Assembly: GCF_016888165.1 (NCBI RefSeq)
Contig: NZ_JACSWC010000435.1
Location: 1-64,000, forward strand
From: Halomicronema sp. CCY15110
GTDB taxonomy: Bacteria; Cyanobacteriota; Cyanobacteriia; Phormidesmidales; Phormidesmidaceae
Reading direction: 5' to 3'
Length of the DNA: 64,000 nt
Shown: positions 18,915-28,186 of the stretch, piece by piece
How positions within the stretch are numbered: the first letter of the stretch is position 1
Layout: each line of letters opens with the position of its first letter
Position numbers and translations under genes: made by a program
The notes under the pieces: generated by a model
What the model was told of the DNA's origin: nothing
Databases searched by the model: none
What the model saw: the letters and a program-made list of their open reading frames with translations, nothing else

Positions 18915-19454
18915 CTAGACGACTGCATTCTCATCTTTAACGGCTTCGGAAGCTTCAAATGAGTTCTCCAGACGCATAATCCGCTTCTCTTTGAGGGTCA
19001 AAGATGCACTGTCAAGCGCGTTGGCAATGAGTGCGTCGAACGAGTACAACCCTGCGCCATTGACCAAGAAGTAGAAGAAGGAAGCGGCGTAAATGGCCGA
19101 GAGTTCCAGATAAGGCAAGCTCAGACCAGCCACTGAAATGTGGTGATACATCGCAACACACATGGTGCCAAACAGACCTAAGGACGCAAACCGGGTGAAC
19201 AGACCCATGGCGACCAATGGAGCGGCGATCACCTCGGTGTAGGCGGCGACATAGCTCAAAAAGATGGGGAAGGGCAAGCCGAGATATTCGACGTAGGCCC
19301 GGGCAAAGCTTTCGATGTCAGCTAGTTTGTCAAAGCCGTTATGAACCATCATCACCCCCAGGGTAACTCTCAGAATTGCCAGGGTTGCCTGAGAGAGGGT
19401 GTTGGCAGAGATATTGGGCCTGAAAAGCTTGGCAGCGTTGGAAGTGAGTTGCAT
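18915..19454 (-). CDS. DoxX-family membrane protein
   Basis: A 179-residue protein with four hydrophobic segments: TLAILRVTLGVMMVHNGFDKL at the start, FLSYVAAYTEVIAAPLVAMGLF, SLGLFGTMCVAMYHH and YLELSAIYAASFFYFLVNGAGLYSFD. The helix pattern, the early HNGFDKL and the late GAGLYSFDALI match DoxX/DoxD-like proteins, whose function is mostly unknown (links to quinone or thiol redox chemistry have been proposed). The ATG at 19454 is preferred over a TTG at 19463. It appears to be a single-gene unit with its own terminator. Confidence 0.88.
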   Translation of the reverse strand: MQLTSNAAKLFRPNISANTLSQATLAILRVTLGVMMVHNGFDKLADIESFARAYVEYLGLPFPIFLSYVAAYTEVIAAPLVAMGLFTRFASLGLFGTMCVAMYHHISVAGLSLPYLELSAIYAASFFYFLVNGAGLYSFDALIANALDSASLTLKEKRIMRLENSFEASEAVKDENAVV

Positions 19455-20155
19455 AGGATTCAACAGATGAGATTAAAAAACTCCGGCGGAATATTTATAA
19501 CTTAACAAAGTTATTTAAGAAGTGTAAATCACGACAATAGAAAATTCTCATCTTTTTGACCGATGGCGACACAAGTTTGCGCGTGCATGGTCTGAGCCAA
19601 CGATTCAAGTGACAGTCGTAACGATACCTTCAGCTTCGAGGCGATCGCGGATCGACACTCCGGCCCCAATTTGGCTTTCCAAAAAGGCTGAGAGGGCTTG
19701 AATCGCGTTTAATGCTGCCGTCAGATTCTGGGGCCGTTGATGTTGCCCAAGATCGAGATAAAACTGTATGAGGCGATCGCTCCACCCCCTTTACTCGGGT
19801 TGTTGTAGCCTTTCTCAAAATTCGTGATGGATCATCAATCGCGGCTGAGCCTTGGCATCTTCATCGTTGTTGCACCGGGCGGCTGACGAGGGTGCTGAAA
19901 TATTGCTGTAGCGTTGACAATCGAAAGGCTGTGTAAATCTCAGAGATTGTCGTCAGGAGCATAGATATGACAGTCGCGATCGTCATCTGTCTTTTGGGGC
20001 TAGGGCCGATAGCAATAATCAGTCATGATACAAAGCTGGACTGGCGCGCCAGCCTTTGGGGCTAGAGGTTGGGGAAGGCACTGGCGGCTGAGTCGTCACT
20101 GCCCGATCACCAAGGTAAGGGCCTCCGTCCTACTGTTACTTAATCAGGAATTAGC
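19455..20155. other. 700-base gap with a possible gene remnant
   Basis: No intact gene. On the minus strand, 19605-19777 reads as a protein-like C-terminus (with NLTAALNAIQALSAF and SIRDRLEAEGI) that has no start codon and meets a stop just upstream, so it may be the decayed end of a gene. The remainder shows nothing recognisable. Confidence 0.35.
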
Positions 20156-21088
20156 GTGCTCGGTTTCATCTTAGTTTTGCTGTCATCAGTATTCTTCTGC
20201 ATTCAAAATGTCGTGGTGCGGATTTTGTTTGCCGAGCAAACGCTCATCGGGATTGGCGTTACCGGGGGCTTTTTAACGCCAACGTTGCACAATTCTTTTC
20301 TGCTGTTGCTGTTGCGCATGGTGCTAGCGGTGCCGTTGATGGGGTTGCTCGCCAGTCGGCTGCATCCCCCGATCTGGAAAGAGGTCCGCAGGCTGGCACA
20401 CCCGAGTGAGCGGCGGGCGTTGGGGCACGCGATCGCGGGGGGACTGCTGATGTTTACCTACCTGGCGCTGCTGTATGTCTCGATTGGGCTCATTGCGACC
20501 GCGATCGCCCTCACGCTATTTTTCACGTTCCCGATCTTTACCGCCCTGTTGTCGTGGCGCTTTTTGGGGCAGCGACCCAGCGCCATGCAGTGGGGCATCA
20601 TGGGCTGCATCATGGTGGGCAGTGCGTTGACGATTCCGGCAGAGCAATGGTCCGGGGGCGGTAACTGGGTCGGGGCGGTACTAGGGGTCGCCAGCGGCGT
20701 GGCCTACGCCAGTTACACCGTCAACGCCCAAAAAAGTTTTGACTATCTCAATCCCCTGACCTACACCTGGCTTAGCTTTGCGCTGACGCTGCTATTTTCT
20801 GCGGCCTGTCTGGTGGTGTGGCCCGTTGCCCATCCCCAAGACCTAGCCTGGACGCCCATCTGGATCTGGAGCTTAATTTCTGGCATCGTGACTTTTGCTG
20901 GGCACATGCTTTTCAACTCGGGCATCAAACACATCGGGGCCACCTTGGCCTCCATGCTGGGGTCGGCCAACCCAGCGTTAACGGTGGTGCTGGCCTGGGT
21001 TGCCATTCGCGAAACGTTGGCTACAGTACAGCTTTTGGGCGTTGGCATTGTGACGGCCAGTGTGGCCTCACTGGGTCGCTTTAAGTAG
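20156..21088 (+). CDS. DMT-superfamily (EamA) transporter
   Basis: A 310-residue membrane protein starting at GTG with an AGGA 7 nt upstream. About ten hydrophobic helices are arranged as two EamA repeats: the first begins MLGFILVLLSSVFFCIQNVVV, the second after about residue 165 (GNWVGAVLGVASGVAYASYTV). The end FNSGIKHIGATLASMLGSANPALTVVLAWVAIRET is the conserved last part of the second repeat. Members export metabolites, amino acids or drugs; nothing here identifies the substrate. It is convergent with ppsA and shares a hairpin terminator with it. Confidence 0.9.
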   Translation: MLGFILVLLSSVFFCIQNVVVRILFAEQTLIGIGVTGGFLTPTLHNSFLLLLLRMVLAVPLMGLLASRLHPPIWKEVRRLAHPSERRALGHAIAGGLLMFTYLALLYVSIGLIATAIALTLFFTFPIFTALLSWRFLGQRPSAMQWGIMGCIMVGSALTIPAEQWSGGGNWVGAVLGVASGVAYASYTVNAQKSFDYLNPLTYTWLSFALTLLFSAACLVVWPVAHPQDLAWTPIWIWSLISGIVTFAGHMLFNSGIKHIGATLASMLGSANPALTVVLAWVAIRETLATVQLLGVGIVTASVASLGRFK

Positions 21089-21133
21089 CATCTCACGCGC
21101 TTGTGTTCTAGCCGTCCGGCGTTTAAATCGAAT

Positions 21134-21167
21134 CGCCTCGGGGTGAATAGTTATCCACTCCGAGGCG
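21134..21167. terminator. bidirectional terminator between DMT transporter and ppsA
   Basis: Twelve-base arms 21134-21145 (CGCCTCGGGGTG) and 21156-21167, paired throughout with one G-T wobble, loop of 10. It sits between two convergent stops (21088 and 21192) and so can serve both. Confidence 0.75.
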
Positions 21168-21191
21168 TAGGTCGTTAACTCAAGTCGCTGA

Positions 21192-23615
21192 CTACAGGGA
21201 CTGTTCGAGTTCTGCGATCGCGAGGGTCGTCTTCACCACCACATCCGGATTCAGACTCATGGAGTCGATGCCCTGCTCGACGAGGAAGCGGGCGAACTCG
21301 GGGTAGTCGCTGGGCGCTTGACCGCAGATGCCGATCTTGCGACCCTTGGCTTTCGCGGTGGCGATCGCTTTGGCGACCAGGCGCTGCACGGCGTGATTGC
21401 GCTCGTCAAACAGATGAGCCACAAGGGCAGAGTCGCGATCGAGGCCCAGGGTTAACTGCGTCAGGTCATTCGAACCGATGGAGAAGCCGTCAAAGACTTC
21501 GGCAAACTCTTCGGCCATCATGACGTTACTAGGCAGCTCACACATGACGTAGATTTGCAGCTCGTTTTCCCCCTGCACCAGACCGTGCTGGGCCATTTCC
21601 GCAATCACGCGGCGACCCTCATCCGGCGTGCGGCAAAAGGGAATCATCAAAATCACGTTGGTCAGCCCCATGTCATTGCGGACGCGCTTGAGGGCCTGAC
21701 ATTCCAGGGCAAAGCCTTCGCGGTAGCGATCGTCGTAATAGCGAGAAGCGCCTCGCCAGCCGATCATGGGGTTTTCTTCCTCCGGTTCAAACGCCGCACC
21801 GCCTAGTAAGTGAGCGTACTCGTTGCTCTTGAAGTCCGACAGTCGCACGATCACTGGCTTGGGATAAAAGGCCGCCGCGATCGTGCCAATGCCTTGGGCG
21901 AGTTTATCCACAAAGTATTGCGGCTTATCGTCATATTGCTCCGTTAGGCGAGCAATTTTGCGCTTAGCGGCACTGTCCGTCAACACCTCAAAGTTGATCA
22001 GCGCCATCGGATGCACTTTGATGTGGTTCGCGATGATGAACTCCATTCGCGCGAGGCCGACACCTGCGTTGGGTAACGCCGAAACGCTAAAGGCGATTTC
22101 CGGGTTACCGACATTCATCATGATCTGGGTGCGCGGCGTGGGGCAATCATCCAGCGGGGTCTCTTCCACCCTAAAGGGCAATTCGCCTGCGTAAACTTGA
22201 CCTTCTTCACCCTCGGCACAGGAAACGGTGATGGTCTGCTCCGTATGAATCACCGCCGTGGCGTCCCCGCAACCCACGATCGCCGGAATCCCCAACTCCC
22301 GCGCAATGATTGCCGCGTGACAGGTGCGGCCCCCCTGGTCGGTGACGATCGCCGCTGCCTGCTTCATGATCGGCTCCCAGTCGGGATCGGTCTTGGCCGT
22401 CACCAGCACTTCTCCCGGCTGAAACTGCTCAATATCGTCCACGTCCAAGATGACGCAGGCATTACCGCTGCCGACCATAGCCCCAACGGCGCGCCCCGTC
22501 GTCAACACCTCGGCATCAGCAGGTTTCTCTAGCTGATAGGTTCGCAGCACGTTGCCCTGCCGCTGGGACTGCACGGTCTCAGGCCGCGCCTGCACGATGA
22601 ACAGTTCCCCCGACTGACCATCTTTCGCCCATTCAATATCCATCGGCGAATAAACGCCGCGCAACTGGCTGTAGTGGTCTTCAATGTCACAGGCCCACTG
22701 GGCGAGTTGCAACACATCAAAGTCAGAAATGGCGTAGCGATGGCGTTCCCAGCGGGGCACTTGAATGTTTTTCACCAATTTGGTGCCGCCGGTGTTGTAG
22801 ACCATGCGGAGGGCTTTGCTGCCCATCCGTTTGCTCAAAATCGGCTGATGGCCCGTCTTGAGGGTGGGCTTAAAGACGCGATATTCATCCGGGTTGACGG
22901 TGCCCTGCACAACGTTTTCCCCCAAACCGTAGGCCGCCGTCACCAGCACCACATTTTTGAAGCCGGTCTCAGTATCGATCGAGAACATGACGCCGGAAGT
23001 TGCCAGGTCAGACCGCACCATCTTTTGCACACACACGGAAAGCGCCACCTCGAAATGGTCGAAGCCCCGAGCTTGGCGGTAGGAAATGGCGCGATCGGTA
23101 AACAGCGAAGCAAAGCATTTTTTGCAGGACTCAATGACTTCTGATTCGCTGTGGACGTTGAGGTAGGTTTCTTGCTGTCCGGCAAAGCTGGCGTCGGGTA
23201 AATCTTCTGCTGTAGCGCTAGAGCGGACAGCCACATCAGTGTCCGCACCGTAACGGTTGCACATCTCCCGATAGGCGTCGCGAATGGCGACTTCTAATTC
23301 GGGGGGAAAGGGTGCATGGAGAATGAGCGATCGCGCGATTCTGCCGTGTTCCTGCAAGTTGGGCACATGGGTCACATCCAGGTCAGCAAAGAGCGATCGC
23401 AACTTTGCATCGAGCTCATTGAACTGAATAAAGTGGCGATAAGCATAAGCGGTGGTCGCAAACCCCGACGGCACATTAATGCCCTTCGGCACTAACTGTT
23501 GAATCATTTCGCCCAAGGAGGCATTTTTACCGCCGACAATAGGTACATCTTCTAACCGAATTTGATCAAGCCACAATACGAGATCTTGAGCTTTTTCAAC
23601 TGTGGTAGAAATCAT
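21192..23615 (-). CDS. ppsA: phosphoenolpyruvate synthase
   Basis: An 807-residue enzyme, normal length for pyruvate, water dikinase: pyruvate + ATP + water to PEP + AMP + phosphate. N-terminal ATP-grasp domain with VGGKNASLGEMIQQL near 27 and VAVRSSATAEDLPDASFAGQ near 130. The swivelling phosphohistidine domain holds the catalytic His in GGRTCHAAIIARELG near 430. The C-terminal TIM-barrel contains CELPSNV and the Cys/Gly segment GICGQAPSDYPEF with SLNPDVV at the end. AGGAG lies 8 nt before the ATG. It supplies PEP for gluconeogenesis. It is a single gene with a long upstream region. Confidence 0.97.
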   Translation of the reverse strand: MISTTVEKAQDLVLWLDQIRLEDVPIVGGKNASLGEMIQQLVPKGINVPSGFATTAYAYRHFIQFNELDAKLRSLFADLDVTHVPNLQEHGRIARSLILHAPFPPELEVAIRDAYREMCNRYGADTDVAVRSSATAEDLPDASFAGQQETYLNVHSESEVIESCKKCFASLFTDRAISYRQARGFDHFEVALSVCVQKMVRSDLATSGVMFSIDTETGFKNVVLVTAAYGLGENVVQGTVNPDEYRVFKPTLKTGHQPILSKRMGSKALRMVYNTGGTKLVKNIQVPRWERHRYAISDFDVLQLAQWACDIEDHYSQLRGVYSPMDIEWAKDGQSGELFIVQARPETVQSQRQGNVLRTYQLEKPADAEVLTTGRAVGAMVGSGNACVILDVDDIEQFQPGEVLVTAKTDPDWEPIMKQAAAIVTDQGGRTCHAAIIARELGIPAIVGCGDATAVIHTEQTITVSCAEGEEGQVYAGELPFRVEETPLDDCPTPRTQIMMNVGNPEIAFSVSALPNAGVGLARMEFIIANHIKVHPMALINFEVLTDSAAKRKIARLTEQYDDKPQYFVDKLAQGIGTIAAAFYPKPVIVRLSDFKSNEYAHLLGGAAFEPEEENPMIGWRGASRYYDDRYREGFALECQALKRVRNDMGLTNVILMIPFCRTPDEGRRVIAEMAQHGLVQGENELQIYVMCELPSNVMMAEEFAEVFDGFSIGSNDLTQLTLGLDRDSALVAHLFDERNHAVQRLVAKAIATAKAKGRKIGICGQAPSDYPEFARFLVEQGIDSMSLNPDVVVKTTLAIAELEQSL

Positions 23616-24516
23616 TTGCTAACTCCTGTCTATAATGCCTGACGCTTCCCAAGGGATGAGTCTAGCCAAATTGCAAAACGCCCATCAATTAGATTTAGGT
23701 AGTCACCCAAAACTGAAGTCCAGCAACATCCCCTTTCCCAGTTGGTGAGATTGACCAGACGGAAACGAAAATCACATTAGGAGACCACTCGTTCCAAAAT
23801 GAGCAATAAATGCTTTTCGTGGCTCAATTTCAACTGGGATCAGTTCTTCCTAGTGCTTCATCAGTCAGTCCTTAAGCAACCTTAGGGCTAATTGAGTCCT
23901 CAGCCTAATTAGGAAGCTTCTCTTCGAAAGATATTCAAAATTGATGGATCAACCGTATATTTTTATCGTATGAAAATCGCGATCGCTTTCGGAGAAAATC
24001 CCACAAATCTTAGCTGAAACTGTTAATTTCAATAAACAACTCCTGTGGTTAGACTTTCCCTACGGGAGGAAAATAAATCATGTTTAAGAATCGCTTGGTT
24101 GAACCGACTGGGGAGAGGCTCAATTTGGCATTGCGGGTAGCGATCGCGGGTATCTTGCCCACCCTACCCCCCTTGATGAATGGGGGAACGGGGAAAACAT
24201 TCTGCTGGAAACTCCTCATTATCCATATCCCAATGGCCCTCGGGCGCAGGCTGTTGCAGCCTGCGATCGCCCCTCACAAAGTCGGAAAATGTCTGTCTTG
24301 TGCTTATTCGCACTCAGTAGTCAGTAATTCTCGCTATGGTCAGTGAAGTTGGGATCAGGCTTTAGGGCTGAGGGGCTGGAGTTTGAGTTCTAGGTTGCAG
24401 GTTTAGGGATGAAGGTTGCGGGTAGTCTGCTCCCATACCCATACCCATACCCAATACCTTTACACGCCTTTCCCTCTCCCGTCGGCTAGATTAGACCAAA
24501 GCTCAGGATGCCAAAG
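23616..24516. other. 900-base gap upstream of ppsA and the STAND gene
   Basis: It must hold the ppsA promoter and the NB-ARC gene promoter, both unrecognised. A possible 88-codon reading frame at 24080-24346 has a GGAGG ribosome binding site, but its sequence is not protein-like and it contains repeat-like DNA. A short tandem repeat lies at 24432-24457. Nothing else is seen. Confidence 0.4.
24432..24457. repeat. CCCATA tandem repeat
   Basis: Three exact copies of CCCATA followed by the variant CCCAATACC, 60 bases before the STAND gene start. Low-complexity DNA, possibly slippage-prone. Confidence 0.75.
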
Positions 24517-26925
24517 ATGAGCGCAGATAAGGTTTTAGAACTCGCAGATGCGCTAGTGTTTCGCACCACTGGCAAGCATCTGAACGATCTCCAACGCAAG
24601 ATTTTGAGAGCAGTCTGGCGACGGCAGACCTATGGCGAAATCGCCCAGCGGATGCGCTATACCGAGGGCCATGTCAAGGATGTGGCGTCGCAGCTGTGGC
24701 AGGCGCTGTCGCAAGCGCTGGATGAGCGGGTGACGAAAAGCAATAGCCTTGCCGTGCTCGAACGGTATTTGCAAAAAGCCAAGGTCAAGCTGACCCCACC
24801 GCTACCCGAGCCTCCCGTGATCATGGAAGCCCAGAGTTTCCTGGGGCGTGAGGCCGCGATCGCCCATCTGGATCAACTCATTACGCAGGGGCATCGGGCG
24901 ATCGTGCTGCAAGGGGAAGGGGGCATCGGTAAAACGACATTGGCTCAGCAATATCTCGAACATCACGATTTTGATGTGGTCTTAGAACTGTTGATGGCGA
25001 AGGAAACCACGAACATTACCCCGACTGAACAAGTCGTGGAAGAGTGGCTGCGGCAGGATTTTCAAATTGAGCCAGGGCAGGACTTTGGCGTCACCTTGGA
25101 TCGGCTCAAGCGACAGTTGCGAGAGCAGCGGGTTGGCCTCCTTATCGATAATTTAGAACCCGCGTTGGAGGCCCAGGGGCGATTTTGGCCCCAGTATTCA
25201 CGCTACGGCGACCTGATGCGGGTCTTGTGCGATCCCAAAGGTCAAACGGTCACCCTGCTGACCAGCCGCGATCGCCTGTGCGAACCGGGCGTTGCCGTCC
25301 ACCATTACCGCCTGCCCGGACTCAGCCGGGAGACGTGGCAACAGTTTTTTGCCCAGGGGGCGATCACGGTGAGTCCATCCCCGTTGGCCGCCATGCACCG
25401 AGCCTACGGGGGCAATGCCAAGGCCATGAATATTTTGCGGGGGGCGATCGCGGGGGATTTTGACGGCGATGGCAACGCCTATTGGCAAGAAATGGGCACC
25501 GATCCCCTCATGACGCTGGACTTAAAAAATCTGGTCACCAGTCAGGTCAATCGCCTCAAAGATTTGGATGCCGATGCATACCAACTGTTCTGCCGCTTAG
25601 GGGCATTTCGTTATCAGGATGTGCCGCGAATCCCGACCGATGGCTTGCTGGCCCTCCTGTGGGACGTTGACCCCAGTCGTCATCGTCAGGTGATCACCTC
25701 CCTGCGCAACCGCTCCCTGCTCGAAAGCCACAGAGGACATTACTGGCTACATCCCGTCGTTCAGGCCGAAGCCCTGGAACGCTTGCGCCAGAGGCCCGAT
25801 TGGCAAAAAAGCCATCGCCAAGCAATTCAGTTCTGGTCGGCCCAGGTCGCAACCATCACCGCCACCGGGGAAGCCATACAAGCATTAGAGGCGTATTATC
25901 ATGCGCTGGCGATCGCTGATTATGCCGCCGCTGCCGATGTGTTGCTCAAAAGTCGCCACAATCAATGGGGACAGCATCTTACCCTGGGCAGCACACTGTA
26001 TCGCATGGGGTTGTTGCAACCGCTGCTGGCGGCGATTCCTTCATTATTGCCGCACCTGCCTGACGACCAACACTCCAGCGAACTACGCAATATTTTGGCC
26101 GACGTGTATTGGATTACCGGCAAAATTCATGCCGCGATTTCCATGCAAAAACAGGCGCAAGCGATCGCCCGCCAGGGACTCGAAACCACTGAAAAAAATC
26201 CCGCCGACGCCCACAGCCTCTACTGCTGGCGGATGCTCGAAGTCGATGCCCTGCTCAGCCTTGGCCTCTATCATCTCGACCTGTGGGAACTGGCTGAGGC
26301 CGCGCAGTTCTTTCAAACCGTGATCACCACTGCCCAAGGTACCGCGCACCATAGCTGGGCTGACAAAGGCCAGTTGTGTCTGGCGCTAGTGGCCTCCCAT
26401 AGCCTGCATGATGAGCGCGTTGATTTGTCCAGCATCTGTGAGACGCCACACCTCCGTGAATTGGCCGAAACCCTGGCGGAGCAAGCCTACCGAGAGATTG
26501 CTGATGCCTCCCGCCCCGAATACACCGGACGTTTTGCCTTCTTCATTCAACTGCTGGCCCAAACCTACACGACTCTCGGCAATAGCGAGCGAGCGACAAA
26601 ATTATACGAACGCGCGATCGCCTTCGCCGAAGAGAGCCACTACATTCAGGTCAAGGCCAAAGCCCTCATTGGCTGGGGCCAACTACTGCGACAGCAGGGC
26701 AACATTAGTCCGGCCATTCAAAACCTGGCTCTAGCGCTGGAATTGCTGGAAGACCTGGGTGCCCAGAGCGACCTTGCGGAGGCCCACTGGCAGCTGGGCC
26801 TGACCCACCAAGCCCAACCCGATCAGATTGCCGCCCAAACCCACTTTGCCGCCGCCGTGCAAATTTTTGAGGCCATCCAAGCGCCGCGACAAGTTGCCAA
26901 GGTGCAGGCCGCTTTGCGCAACTAG
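24517..26925 (+). CDS. STAND NTPase: HTH + NB-ARC + TPR
   Basis: An 802-residue protein. The ATG at 24517 is chosen because AGG lies 9 nt before it; the ATG at 24508 directly abuts that AGG. N-terminal about 90 residues form a helix-turn-helix-like domain (RKILRAVWRRQTYGEIAQRMRY, then a helix with GHVKDVASQLW), like the vWA-MoxR-associated HTH domains at the front of cyanobacterial STAND proteins. NB-ARC ATPase: P-loop QGEGGIGKTTL near 133, Walker B LLIDNLEP near 215, a TSRDRL segment near 250. C-terminal helical repeats (about 470-800) look like TPRs (AEAHWQLGLTHQAQPDQIAAQTHF). Such proteins act as signal or phage-sensing switches; no effector domain is fused here. No functional partner is adjacent. 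Confidence 0.85.
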   Translation: MSADKVLELADALVFRTTGKHLNDLQRKILRAVWRRQTYGEIAQRMRYTEGHVKDVASQLWQALSQALDERVTKSNSLAVLERYLQKAKVKLTPPLPEPPVIMEAQSFLGREAAIAHLDQLITQGHRAIVLQGEGGIGKTTLAQQYLEHHDFDVVLELLMAKETTNITPTEQVVEEWLRQDFQIEPGQDFGVTLDRLKRQLREQRVGLLIDNLEPALEAQGRFWPQYSRYGDLMRVLCDPKGQTVTLLTSRDRLCEPGVAVHHYRLPGLSRETWQQFFAQGAITVSPSPLAAMHRAYGGNAKAMNILRGAIAGDFDGDGNAYWQEMGTDPLMTLDLKNLVTSQVNRLKDLDADAYQLFCRLGAFRYQDVPRIPTDGLLALLWDVDPSRHRQVITSLRNRSLLESHRGHYWLHPVVQAEALERLRQRPDWQKSHRQAIQFWSAQVATITATGEAIQALEAYYHALAIADYAAAADVLLKSRHNQWGQHLTLGSTLYRMGLLQPLLAAIPSLLPHLPDDQHSSELRNILADVYWITGKIHAAISMQKQAQAIARQGLETTEKNPADAHSLYCWRMLEVDALLSLGLYHLDLWELAEAAQFFQTVITTAQGTAHHSWADKGQLCLALVASHSLHDERVDLSSICETPHLRELAETLAEQAYREIADASRPEYTGRFAFFIQLLAQTYTTLGNSERATKLYERAIAFAEESHYIQVKAKALIGWGQLLRQQGNISPAIQNLALALELLEDLGAQSDLAEAHWQLGLTHQAQPDQIAAQTHFAAAVQIFEAIQAPRQVAKVQAALRN

Positions 26926-27669
26926 CCTGGATTATTCACAAACAGCGCAAGAGGGAGAAAAAAGAGCCTGAAACGCCGTAGAACCATGCTCTTCCAGAAA
27001 TCAGGGCTTTGCCCTCAAATAAGTCGCCCATCGTCATTGGCTTGGTTTTGAAGATTTATCAAGACGATAGCCCGGCAGGCGATTCAGCCAGCACCCAATT
27101 GCCTGCCGGGAAGGAAGTACCGCATCGGCAGCCCTTGGCAACCAGCGCCTCGCGGATCGCACACGCACTGACACGCGCATACTGAAACGTTCACCTGCTC
27201 GGGCAGGCATCTTGTCTGCTCTGGAACAGCCGAGACGGCTGTCCACACTTAGTTAAATCCCATTCCTTAGTTCCACTTGAGCCGGTCACATCGACTCATG
27301 GATGCGAGGGGATGCGAGGGATTGAAAACAGTTGTCTGGGGCGACGGCGGCTCGAAGAATCATGACGTTTGGCGCTGATGTGCCCGATTACCGGGGATAA
27401 TGAAAACAAGAGCATGACCGCCCCTGCTGGCCGCCTCAAAGCCAACTGATGGGCGATTCAAATGCTCTGCTAGGGGGTAATTTCCCTCTTATCGCGACCA
27501 GAAAACATCAGGTTGCCCTTAACAGATTATGGGCTTGTACGCTGTTGCGATCGCCGTCTTTCTTGTTTGTGATTGGGGATAGTGCGGCAGCGTCATGAGG
27601 GGTTGCTCTACATTGCGGATAAAACCGTAAAACCTGCACCACAGCCATTGCCTTGGAGGTGTCAACGTC
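26926..27669. other. 744-base structured intergenic region
   Basis: No gene seen. It contains a hairpin with perfect 10-base arms (27071-27080, CCCGGCAGGC, and 27101-27110) that may end the STAND transcript 145 nt downstream, and an exact tandem duplication of GATGCGAGGG at 27301-27320. The last 100 bases lead into the small membrane-peptide gene. Confidence 0.45.
27655..27660 (+). promoter_or_regulatory. strong ribosome binding site of the 42-residue peptide gene
   Basis: GGAGGT, 9 bases before ATG 27670. It is the main support for this short gene. Confidence 0.7.
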
Positions 27670-27798
27670 ATGATTGAAACCATCGTTTTTAGCCCCACAC
27701 TTTATCTCGCCGTCAAATTCTTGACGCTAATGATGGTGATTGCTGCTTATTGGTTTATCACGGCACATCATGCAAAGCATCACCAGCCAGAGTCTTAG
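27670..27798 (+). CDS. 42-residue single-span membrane peptide, unknown function
   Basis: An open frame of 42 codons read directly from the sequence: starts MIETIVFSPTLYLAVKF, ends HAKHHQPES. One hydrophobic helix of about 25 residues (YLAVKFLTLMMVIAAYWFI) is followed by a His-rich polar tail. It is preceded by a consensus GGAGGT at ideal spacing, which random short frames rarely have. I do not recognise the family. It may be a small membrane subunit or a toxin-like peptide. It stands alone between long non-coding stretches and is followed after 100 nt by a perfect palindrome that could be its terminator. Confidence 0.55.
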   Translation: MIETIVFSPTLYLAVKFLTLMMVIAAYWFITAHHAKHHQPES

Positions 27799-27900
27799 AG
27801 AATCCAAATTAAGGGCAATCAGGTTTCTACGAACCATCGAGTTGCAGACACGCCTGTTGCACCATGGGGACTTTTAGGTTTGCTCAAGTCACTAAATATC

Positions 27901-27938
27901 GGCTAAATTCCCGCTGCGATCGCAGCGGGAATTTAGCC
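27901..27938. terminator. 38-bp perfect palindrome centred on GATC of HIP1
   Basis: Arm GGCTAAATTCCCGCTGCGA (27901-27919) is followed directly by its exact reverse complement. It lies between the converging small-peptide gene (+) and zinc-ribbon gene (-), so a bidirectional terminator is the simplest reading, although a T run is lacking on both sides. Confidence 0.6.
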
Positions 27939-27975
27939 GCCATCAAAACAATAAGCATGGCGGCCCAGAATCCGT

Positions 27976-28158
27976 TTAGTGGCGTTTACGGGCTTTCCAG
28001 GTGCCGCCATAGGTATAGTGCGGATTGTCCTGTTGGACTTGGGGCCAGCAGTCGGGGCAAACCAACTGCCATCGGCCTGATGCGTCCGTCTGGACTCGGT
28101 ACAGCACCGTCGCCACGGTCTGACAGCGATCGCACGGTTTTTCGCGTACCCGTGCCAT
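27976..28158 (-). CDS. small zinc-ribbon protein
   Basis: A 60-residue protein from ATG 28158 (MARVREKPC), with AAGG about 6 nt upstream. Two CxxC pairs (CDRC near 9 and CPDC near 36) with a basic C-terminus (GGTWKARKRH) are typical of a zinc ribbon that binds nucleic acid. An in-frame upstream start at 28251 would overlap the DUF3288 gene and is not needed. It follows that gene by 28 nt on the same strand, so the two probably form an operon. Function unknown. Confidence 0.75.
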   Translation of the reverse strand: MARVREKPCDRCQTVATVLYRVQTDASGRWQLVCPDCWPQVQQDNPHYTYGGTWKARKRH

Positions 28159-28186
28159 TAACCTTGCTTCATCCCCACTTGCAACC

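Noticed and set aside
24080-24346. 88-codon frame with GGAGG upstream
   Set aside because: The sequence is not protein-like, contains two HIP1 sites and a repeat-like GC stretch; the ribosome binding site alone is not enough.
24432-24457. CCCATA repeats as a CRISPR array
   Set aside because: Units are 6 bases without spacers; simple tandem repeat. No other repeat-spacer pattern was seen in the window.
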